Assembly: GCA_007116865.1 (NCBI GenBank)
Contig: SKHR01000130.1
Span: 1-11,455 of the forward strand
DNA length: 11,455 nucleotides
From: Marinospirillum sp.
GTDB lineage: Bacteria; Pseudomonadota; Gammaproteobacteria; Pseudomonadales; Halomonadaceae
Direction: 5' to 3'
Below the pieces are notes generated by a model that was not told the origin of the DNA, made no database searches, and saw only the letters and a list, made by a program, of their open reading frames with translations. Each line of letters opens with the position of its first letter. The first letter of the stretch is position 1. The position numbers were made by a program, and so were the translations under genes. Shown piece after piece: positions 1-5,132 of this stretch.

Positions 1-925
1 AGCGTTGAAAGCGCTGCAAAGACAACCACATTTTTTCGTAAAAGCTTTTGCTATGCCGCCCCGACTGCAGCAGGGCAGGGGTTTGCCCCACGGCTTCGGC
101 TGCGGTATAGCCAGTGATCTCAGTAAAGGCTCGGTTCACCTGAAGAATTTTCTGGCGTGCATCGGTGATGACCATGCCTGTTGGCGTTTCAAAAGCAACT
201 GCGGCGAGTCTTTGTGCTTTATTGGCCTCCTGGATTCGATCCAGCATCCGGTTGACCTCATCGTACAGGCGCCCAAACTCATTGTTTTCTGGCCAAAAAG
301 GGCGCGATGAAGCCTCCAGAGGCTGCTGTGTCTGTTCAAAGAAGTTTACCAGGCGGCGAATCGGATCGGTAAAACGCAGCGCAAACAACGAGGCCAGCAG
401 GTAGGATGCGAACAGCATGCCCAGCCCAATCAATATCACGGCGGGCGCATCCTGAAGTAAGCGCTGAGCCAGACTTTGGGTATAAAAACTCAACTGAGCA
501 GTGCCCAGTGGCAACCCTTGATAGGTGAGCGGATGATAAAGAATCAGATGGTCTTCAACTCGTCGCATCTGGCGACTTTCGATCGGTGGCAGCAGCTCTG
601 GAACCTGACGCACTCCATCAACGTGGTATAAAAAGACCGGGGCACCATCACTACGATAAATCACCAACGACTTGAGCAGCTCAAAAGAACGCAGCTTGGT
701 GTTAATATCCGCAGCCACATTCACATCGTCCAGCAAAACCAGGCGGGCAAAATCCTGGCTGAGCACCTGAGCCAGCGTATCCGCCTGCTGGTGGGTTTGC
801 TGCTGTTGATTGCTTAAAGTCCAGCCCAAAAATGCCGTGTAGCCCAGCAAACCCGTCATTGAGACCACCAGCAAGATGATCAGCGTCAAACGGTTTTTGA
901 TGGACTTACGCCACAAAGCGGTCAT
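1..925 (-). CDS. Membrane PAS sensor protein (N-terminal part; CHASE8-like periplasmic domain, HAMP, PAS), truncated by window edge
   Basis: I translated this frame by hand from ATG 925 and it stays open for 308 codons to the left edge, so the C-terminus is missing. Residues about 12-34 and 160-182 are membrane segments enclosing a periplasmic region of about 125 residues. Its start (QADTLAQVLSQDFARLVLLD, residues 47-66) resembles CHASE8-type sensor domains. A HAMP-like linker follows (about 183-235, with DPIRRL and NEFGRLYDEVNRML), then a PAS domain from about 243 (GMVITDA, VNRAFTEITGYT, FYEKMW). This architecture is typical of GGDEF/EAL c-di-GMP enzymes and also occurs in histidine kinases; the output domain is outside the window. 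The start has GGAAG upstream at 940-936. The gene lies 16 nt after the rhodanese stop on the same strand, so the two are probably co-transcribed. Gene reality is near certain; the c-di-GMP output is inference. Confidence 0.88.
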   Translation of the reverse strand, partial: MTALWRKSIKNRLTLIILLVVSMTGLLGYTAFLGWTLSNQQQQTHQQADTLAQVLSQDFARLVLLDDVNVAADINTKLRSFELLKSLVIYRSDGAPVFLYHVDGVRQVPELLPPIESRQMRRVEDHLILYHPLTYQGLPLGTAQLSFYTQSLAQRLLQDAPAVILIGLGMLFASYLLASLFALRFTDPIRRLVNFFEQTQQPLEASSRPFWPENNEFGRLYDEVNRMLDRIQEANKAQRLAAVAFETPTGMVITDARQKILQVNRAFTEITGYTAAEAVGQTPALLQSGRHSKSFYEKMWLSLQRFQR

Positions 926-941
926 GATGAGCGGGCTTCCG

Positions 942-1793
942 TCACTCTGAAGGGTTCACTACGGGCAGGGCACTATCATTGCCCCACTCCACCCAAGAGC
1001 CATCATAGACGGCCACCTGATAACCCAGTGCCTGCAACACCACATAGTTCAATGCTGCCTCAGCCCCACCATCACAATAAAGAATGATTGGCTGATCCTT
1101 CGGCAACTCCGCGTAGACTTCAGCCATCACGTCGAGTCCGCGCAAACGGTTTCCTGTTGCAGTGGTTTCATAGTTCTGTGAGCAGGGGTAGTTCAGTGCC
1201 GTCGGGATATGGCCATAACGCCGGGCTAAAGACTCCTGTCCCAGATAGTGCGTCTCATTGCGTCCATCCAGAATTGGGTGGCGTCCAATGGCCGCCATGG
1301 TTCCCAGCTTGGTCTGCAAGCGCTCACTGTTGACCATGGGAATGAATTCTCGCCGCGCTGGTGTCGTCGGAGTCTGACTCAAGGGCAGCAAACCTTCTTC
1401 CCATCCGCCCCAAGCGGTATCGAGCAAATAAACCTGGTCATGGCCCAAGGTTTCGAGCACCCAGTAAAGGCGAGCCGCCCAAATAAAATCACCGTTATCT
1501 ACAGCGACGACCCGACGCTGATGATCCACGCCCAGTTGACTGAACAGCTCGCGCAACTGATCCATCGGCGGCATGACATACCCCTCGCCAAACAGGCTCA
1601 TCGGGGGTAAATTGACGGAGCCTTCAACATGCGAGGCCAGAAAATCTTCCGTTTCACGGACATCGATAATCAATAGTTGATCATCTGTCAGCTGGTCTTT
1701 GAGCCACTGGGGGCTGACAATCTCTGCATGAGCGGCCGGCAGCAGCATCAGACCTAACCAGCCGATCAACACAAACGGGAATAAGCGCAACAT
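942..1793 (-). CDS. Periplasmic sulfurtransferase with two rhodanese domains
   Basis: This is a 283-residue thiosulfate/3-mercaptopyruvate sulfurtransferase-type protein. It opens with a signal peptide of about 23 residues (hydrophobic core, cleavage probably after AHA), so it should act in the periplasm. The N-terminal rhodanese domain (about 26-140) has the DVRE and HVEGSVNLP motifs but Asp99 where a catalytic Cys would sit, so it should be non-catalytic, as is usual in tandem rhodaneses. The C-terminal domain (about 150-275) has LDGRNE, GHIPTALN and the putative persulfide-bearing Cys240 in the loop CDGGAEA, then YDGSWVEW. The loop differs from the classic CGSGVTA, so the sulfur donor cannot be named. 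I chose ATG 1793 because GGAGG lies 10 nt upstream and it places the signal peptide at the N-terminus; the frame is open upstream to TTG 1868. It leads the sensor gene as a likely operon. Confidence 0.92.
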   Translation of the reverse strand: MLRLFPFVLIGWLGLMLLPAAHAEIVSPQWLKDQLTDDQLLIIDVRETEDFLASHVEGSVNLPPMSLFGEGYVMPPMDQLRELFSQLGVDHQRRVVAVDNGDFIWAARLYWVLETLGHDQVYLLDTAWGGWEEGLLPLSQTPTTPARREFIPMVNSERLQTKLGTMAAIGRHPILDGRNETHYLGQESLARRYGHIPTALNYPCSQNYETTATGNRLRGLDVMAEVYAELPKDQPIILYCDGGAEAALNYVVLQALGYQVAVYDGSWVEWGNDSALPVVNPSE

Positions 1794-1803
1794 CAGACCG
1801 CGA

Positions 1804-1808
1804 CCTCC
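1804..1808 (-). promoter_or_regulatory. Ribosome binding site fixing the rhodanese start
   Basis: GGAGG on the minus strand lies 10 nt before ATG 1793. It favours this start over the in-frame TTG at 1868, which would put 25 extra residues ahead of the signal peptide. Confidence 0.7.
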
Positions 1809-1878
1809 AATAATCAACAGGTAACCTAAGGATATTAACGACAGATTTTGCTTTCTGCACCTAAGCAAACGCGCTTTT

Positions 1879-1925
1879 AGCCGGTTTTATGTCAAGGATC
1901 AACTTTTGCATTATTGCAACCGGCT
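1879..1925. repeat. Inverted repeat between the rhodanese gene and dtd, with a second nested palindrome
   Basis: AGCCGGTT (1879-1886) is matched perfectly by AACCGGCT (1918-1925) with 31 nt between. Inside lies a second palindrome, TTGCA-TTAT-TGCAA (1906-1919). The two share A1918-A1919, so they could not be fully paired at once in RNA. The nested palindrome overlaps the -35 element proposed for dtd, and a perfect TTGACA reads on the minus strand at 1895-1890. An operator in the divergent region is the simplest reading. A terminator is unlikely, since no gene points into it. Confidence 0.5.
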
Positions 1926-1935
1926 GATTTTTAAT
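1906..1935 (+). promoter_or_regulatory. Candidate sigma70 promoter for dtd
   Basis: TTGCAT (1906-1911, 3/6 to the -35 consensus) is followed after 18 nt by TTTAAT (1930-1935, 5/6 to the -10 consensus). This would give a short leader of roughly 30 nt before dtd. The -35 sits inside a TTGCA/TGCAA palindrome, which could serve repression. Confidence 0.4.
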
Positions 1936-1970
1936 GATTTGTCTATTACTCTTGTCTAAGGAAAGTTAAG

Positions 1971-2420
1971 ATGAAAGCACTGATACAACGAGTGACCCAA
2001 GCCAGCGTCGTGATTAATGGCCAGTGCCATTCCGCGATTCAGCGGGGTTTACTGCTTTTGCTTGGGGTTGACCGAAACGATACACCGGCTGTTGCTGATA
2101 AGCTACTGGAGCGCGTGCTGGATTATCGGATTTTCTCAGATGAGCAGGACAAAATGAATCTCAGCCTTAGAGAAATTCAGGGTGATCTTTTGATTGTCTC
2201 ACAGTTCACCCTGTCTGCCGACACCCGTAAAGGCCGCCGCCCCGGCTTTTCCACTGCGGCCAGCCCAGCACAAGGAGAGGCCTTGTATGAGCACTTTATC
2301 GCTCAAGCCAAACAGCGGCACCCCTCTGTGGAGACCGGCTCATTTGGTGCTAACATGCAGGTCAGCCTGACCAATGACGGGCCGGTGACTTTTTTGCTAG
2401 AAATCCATGCGCCAGAATAA
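1971..2420 (+). CDS. dtd: D-aminoacyl-tRNA deacylase
   Basis: The 149-residue cytosolic enzyme hydrolyses D-amino acids, and mischarged glycine on tRNA-Ala, from tRNA, keeping D-residues out of translation. The sequence aligns along its length with E. coli Dtd (about 145 residues). It shows the opening KALIQRVTQASV, RVLDYRIFSD (48-57), KMNLS (61-65), the SQFTL active-site motif (77-81), RKGRRPGFS (86-94) and the NDGPVT motif (135-140), whose Gly-Pro is the chiral-selectivity element of the family. The ATG has AAGGAAAG at 1958-1965. It is divergent from the rhodanese gene and is followed 17 nt later by an SDR gene on the same strand, so the two probably share a transcript. All expected motifs are intact. 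Confidence 0.98.
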   Translation: MKALIQRVTQASVVINGQCHSAIQRGLLLLLGVDRNDTPAVADKLLERVLDYRIFSDEQDKMNLSLREIQGDLLIVSQFTLSADTRKGRRPGFSTAASPAQGEALYEHFIAQAKQRHPSVETGSFGANMQVSLTNDGPVTFLLEIHAPE

Positions 2421-2437
2421 AACCCAAGGAGGCTCAG

Positions 2438-3217
2438 GTGTCAGAAATCTCAACAAAGGCTCCGGTCGCACTGGTCACAGGCGGCGCTCAGGGCATTGGC
2501 CGCGCGATCGTCACCGCTCTATTGCAACAAGGCTGGCAAGTGATGATTGCCGACCTCGATGGAGAAGCCGGCAGCGAGTGTTTACAACGAGTCGATGGGC
2601 TGGGGAAAGCCACTCTGCAGATTACTGATATCTCTAGTGAACCCCAGGTCAAAACCCTGATGCAGAAAACCCAAGCCCTTTTAGGGCCGATCAAGCTCCT
2701 GGTCAACTGCGCGGCTCTGTCTAATCCTTTCAGTGGCCCTGTAGAAGACCTTGACCTCACTCAGTGGCGCCAAATGCTGGATGTGAATCTGACCGGCTGC
2801 TTTCTCGCCTGTAAACACGCGATTCCTCAACTGCGCGAAACTCGCGGCAGCATCATCAATCTGGCCTCCACACGCGCCCTGCAGTCTGAACCGGACACTG
2901 AGGCTTATGCCGCCAGCAAAGGCGGCATTGTCGCGTTCACCCACGCGCTGGCGATCAGCCTAGGGCCTGATATCCGAGTCAATGCGATCAGTCCCGGCTG
3001 GATTGAAGTCGGCGACTGGCAGAAAGCCAGTTCAGCCTATCAGCCGTTTCACTCACCCGAAGATCACGAACAGCATCCGACGGGACGAGTGGGGAAACCA
3101 GAGGACGTAGCCGGGCTGGTGCTTTGGTTGGCATCAGATCTAGCCAGCTTTATGACCGGCCAGAATCTGGTGCTGGATGGCGGGATGACGCGCAAGATGA
3201 TCTATGCTCAAGATTGA
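2438..3217 (+). CDS. SDR family NAD(P)-dependent oxidoreductase
   Basis: This is a classical short-chain dehydrogenase/reductase of 259 residues, predicted cytosolic. The Rossmann glycine motif TGGAQGIG is at 14-21. Asp39 at the end of the second strand predicts preference for NAD(H). Asp64 is the expected adenine contact. NCAA (90-93) replaces the usual NNAG. The catalytic tetrad is complete: Asn117, Ser144, Tyr157 and Lys161 (YAASK, 157-161). The tail holds NAISPGW and LVLDGGMTRKMIY, as in glucose-1-dehydrogenase-like SDRs, but the substrate cannot be assigned from sequence. The start is GTG 2438, backed by AAGGAGG at 2426-2432, five nt upstream. It follows dtd by 17 nt, indicating an operon, and its stop lies 4 nt from the end of the convergent dsbB. 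Confidence 0.94.
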   Translation: MSEISTKAPVALVTGGAQGIGRAIVTALLQQGWQVMIADLDGEAGSECLQRVDGLGKATLQITDISSEPQVKTLMQKTQALLGPIKLLVNCAALSNPFSGPVEDLDLTQWRQMLDVNLTGCFLACKHAIPQLRETRGSIINLASTRALQSEPDTEAYAASKGGIVAFTHALAISLGPDIRVNAISPGWIEVGDWQKASSAYQPFHSPEDHEQHPTGRVGKPEDVAGLVLWLASDLASFMTGQNLVLDGGMTRKMIYAQD

Positions 3218-3221
3218 AACA

Positions 3222-3716
3222 TTAGCGCCGTCCCAACAATGACCAAAGTGCAAGAAAACCGAGAACCAGGTAACCCGCCATGCTCCAGCTGGGCAAAGGC
3301 AGGCCAAGCAAATTGGCAGCCTGCGCACAGTCCGAACTACCGATCAGCATGTGCTTGAGCGCATCAAAAAGCGGCATGAAGTTCAGCAGGGTTTCGACAT
3401 CCATGCCACAACTGACTGTTTGCGGATTGAGCTTGATGTAAAGGTGGCGCATGGCAATCGCTATACCCAACAGCGAAAGCAGAGCAAACAGCCCGCTAAA
3501 CATCCAGCGGGCCCAGCGCCAGCGAACCAAGGGCAGCGCCAGCAGCGCCAGCCCCGCAAAGCCCACAAAGACCCAGCGTTGTAACCAGCAAAGCTGACAA
3601 GGCATCAGGCCAGTGAACCTTTCATAGAGATGCGCTGACAGCAGGATAAATAGACTGCTCAGCAAGACGACCCAGAGTCCATGACGACGCAACAAGGTGA
3701 ATGAAGCACTGCTCAA
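3222..3716 (-). CDS. dsbB: Disulfide bond formation protein B
   Basis: DsbB is the inner-membrane quinone reductase that reoxidises periplasmic DsbA, passing electrons to ubiquinone or menaquinone. The protein has four hydrophobic segments and both functional cysteine pairs: Cys40-Cys43 in PCQLC, and Cys103/Cys130 in VSCGM and SSDCA. These positions nearly match E. coli DsbB (41, 44, 104, 130). That agreement, with AAGGAA at 3728-3723 six nt upstream, makes me prefer TTG 3716 (164 residues). An in-frame TTG at 3731 would add five residues but has no obvious ribosome binding site. No in-frame ATG occurs before the CQLC motif. The gene converges on the SDR gene with 4 nt between stops. No dsbA is in the window. 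Confidence 0.95.
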   Translation of the reverse strand: MSSASFTLLRRHGLWVVLLSSLFILLSAHLYERFTGLMPCQLCWLQRWVFVGFAGLALLALPLVRWRWARWMFSGLFALLSLLGIAIAMRHLYIKLNPQTVSCGMDVETLLNFMPLFDALKHMLIGSSDCAQAANLLGLPLPSWSMAGYLVLGFLALWSLLGRR

Positions 3717-3864
3717 GATGTGTTCCTTCAATTGGTAAAATCAAGTGACTAAGACCCCGACCGCACTCACCGGCGCCTTGACAGGCTGTCGGCCAGGTGC
3801 AGCTAAGAGTCGCTGGGCTAGCTTAAGTTCCCTGCCCTGTTTTGTCACTTGCTTGCACAACCAT

Positions 3865-3887
3865 GCGCAAAAAGAGTGCGCCTTTTT
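3865..3887 (+). terminator. Weak hairpin with T-run between dsbB and the small protein gene
   Basis: GCGCA (3865-3869) pairs with TGCGC (3877-3881) around a 7-nt loop. One C and five T (3883-3887) follow on the plus strand, the usual order for an intrinsic terminator. No convincing plus-strand gene feeds into it, and on the minus strand it directly follows the stop of the small protein gene without a T-run after the stem. It may end a short plus-strand RNA, act weakly on the minus strand, or be chance. Confidence 0.3.
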
Positions 3888-4086
3888 AGTGCAGCTCCAG
3901 ATCCCAGCCATCACTGACTTCTTCACGCAAGCGCTTCTGTTCTTGCAGCTCTTCGATGGTTCGGCGTGCCTTAAGCTGTCTTTTGGCGAGGTATTTTTCT
4001 CGAGTGGACTTCTCTGACTCAGATATTCCTTTGAAAATGCTCAGGATATCTGCTTTGACCTGATCAATCGGGCCGGAATGTTGCAT
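3886..4086 (-). CDS. Small charged protein resembling the PA3496 family (putative envelope integrity)
   Basis: This is a 66-residue acidic and basic protein with no signal peptide or membrane segment. Its C-terminal half (ARRTIEELQEQKRLREEVSD, about 41-60) should form one long amphipathic, possibly coiled-coil helix. The pattern of an R-R-x-I-E-x-L core followed by K-R-L-R-x-E resembles the small proteins grouped as PA3496 family in pseudomonads, whose biochemical role is unknown to me. I assign it from memory of the pattern only. The ATG at 4086 has an excellent TAAGGAGA ribosome binding site at 4100-4093, which argues for a real gene and against the longer frame starting at 4155. It is divergent from hexR and upstream of dsbB on the same strand, with about 155-170 nt between them. 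Confidence 0.72.
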   Translation of the reverse strand: MQHSGPIDQVKADILSIFKGISESEKSTREKYLAKRQLKARRTIEELQEQKRLREEVSDGWDLELH

Positions 4087-4174
4087 GACCTGTCTCCTTA
4101 GGGCTGAAGCAGTGTTGCTCAAGGTATTCAGGAAAAGACCTACTTTGCTAAGCATTTTTTACGCCAGCATGACC

Positions 4175-4204
4175 ATTTTATGCCCGTTTTTTTACTCAAA
4201 TCAA
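4175..4204 (-). promoter_or_regulatory. Candidate sigma70 promoter for the small PA3496-like gene
   Basis: On the minus strand TTGATT (4204-4199, 4/6) and TAAAAT (4180-4175, 5/6) are 18 nt apart, giving a leader of about 80 nt before ATG 4086. The spacer contains seven consecutive A (4193-4187), so its length could vary by slippage. Its -35 lies only 8 nt from the -35 proposed for hexR. Confidence 0.45.
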
Positions 4205-4212
4205 AAAATCGG

Positions 4213-4242
4213 TTCATTCACCGCCTAGTAAATAGGTAGAAT
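4213..4242 (+). promoter_or_regulatory. Candidate sigma70 promoter for hexR
   Basis: TTCATT (4213-4218, 3/6) and TAGAAT (4237-4242, 5/6) are separated by 18 nt, with the hexR GTG 35 nt downstream. It is almost back-to-back with the minus-strand promoter at 4175-4204, so one bound regulator could affect both. I see no clear HexR palindrome of the TGTARTNNNNNTACTACA type here. Confidence 0.38.
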
Positions 4243-4277
4243 AGTCAGCGCAGCCACCCATCATAAGCAGAGTCGCC

Positions 4278-5132
4278 GTGATCAATATTCTTGAACATTT
4301 GCGCAAATCCCTTGAGACCTTTCGTCGTTCGGAGCAGAAGGTCGGCAATTTTGTCCTAAAAAACCCTAATGAAGTCATACACATGCGGATTGTTGACCTG
4401 GCGACAGAGGCACACGTCAGCGAACCCACGGTGGTGCGCTTTTGCCGCGCCCTCGGGTGTGACGGGTTTCAGGACTTTAAACTGCGCCTTGCCCAGGTGT
4501 TAGCCACTGATACCAGCTTCACCCAGTTCTCAATGAACGATGGGGATACCGTTGCCGAGTTTTCGCGCAGTATTTTCGACTCAACCATCGGCGTGTTGCT
4601 GCAGGTTCGTGATCGCCTCGATACGGCCCGCCTGCAAGAAGCGATTCAACTGCTCACCCAGGCCAATCGGGTGGAATTTTATGGTTTTGGTGCATCTGGT
4701 GCGGTTGCGGTGGATGCGCAGCACAAGTTTTTTCGCCTGCAAATGTCCACCGCCGCCTACTCTGACCCACACATGCAGAATATGTCTGCGGTGACCCTCT
4801 CACCCGGCGATGTCGTGGTTGCGATTTCACAAACCGGTCGCACTCGGGCGTTGATGCAAAGTGTTCAACTGGCCAAAGAGGCTGGAGCTCACGTGATCGG
4901 GCTGTGTCCTTCTGGCTCACCGCTGGCCGATATGGTGACCCTGCCCCTGTTTATGGATGTGCCTGAAGACACGGAAATCTATACCCCGATGAGCTCGCGG
5001 ATCGTGCATCTGGTGGCCATTGATGTGATGGCCGTGGGAGTCGCCAAAATGCGCGGGCCAAAACTGGTCGAGCACCTGCAAGCGGTCAAACGCAGCCTGC
5101 AGGGATTGCGCCTTCCGGATCGCTTGCGCTAA
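4278..5132 (+). CDS. hexR: HexR-type transcriptional regulator (RpiR family, HTH plus SIS domain)
   Basis: This 284-residue DNA-binding protein resembles HexR, which represses (or in some genera activates) Entner-Doudoroff and central carbon genes and is released from DNA by 2-keto-3-deoxy-6-phosphogluconate. The N-terminal RpiR-type HTH domain (about 1-77) contains VSEPTVVRFCRALG (47-60) and GFQDFKLRLAQ, very close to E. coli and Pseudomonas HexR. The SIS sugar-phosphate domain (about 125-255) contains FYGFGASGAVAVDAQHKFFR, ISQTGRTRALM (about 184) and PEDTEIYTPMSSR (about 228). The start is GTG 4278 with a weak ribosome binding site; the first in-frame ATG (codon 36) would cut into the HTH domain. 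None of its usual neighbours (zwf, pgl, eda, edd, glk, pyk, gapA) is present. Its stop overlaps that of the convergent EAL gene by 4 nt. Confidence 0.93.
   Translation: MINILEHLRKSLETFRRSEQKVGNFVLKNPNEVIHMRIVDLATEAHVSEPTVVRFCRALGCDGFQDFKLRLAQVLATDTSFTQFSMNDGDTVAEFSRSIFDSTIGVLLQVRDRLDTARLQEAIQLLTQANRVEFYGFGASGAVAVDAQHKFFRLQMSTAAYSDPHMQNMSAVTLSPGDVVVAISQTGRTRALMQSVQLAKEAGAHVIGLCPSGSPLADMVTLPLFMDVPEDTEIYTPMSSRIVHLVAIDVMAVGVAKMRGPKLVEHLQAVKRSLQGLRLPDRLR

Noticed and set aside
5..404. Short plus-strand and minus-strand frames at the left edge
   Set aside because: They are explained by the continuous minus-strand sensor reading frame from 925 to the edge, which carries HAMP and PAS motifs.
1248..1610. 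Plus-strand frame of 120 codons inside the rhodanese gene
   Set aside because: It is antisense to conserved rhodanese motifs and shows no domain of its own.
3745..4017. Plus-strand frame of 90 codons across the dsbB-small gene gap
   Set aside because: It runs antisense through the better supported 66-residue gene and lacks a ribosome binding site.
4214..4429. Minus-strand frame ending in a lipobox-like LLMMGGC followed by a short tail
   Set aside because: It overlaps the start of hexR antisense, the lipobox-like stretch lies at the far C-terminal end of the frame, and no ribosome binding site precedes a short internal start.
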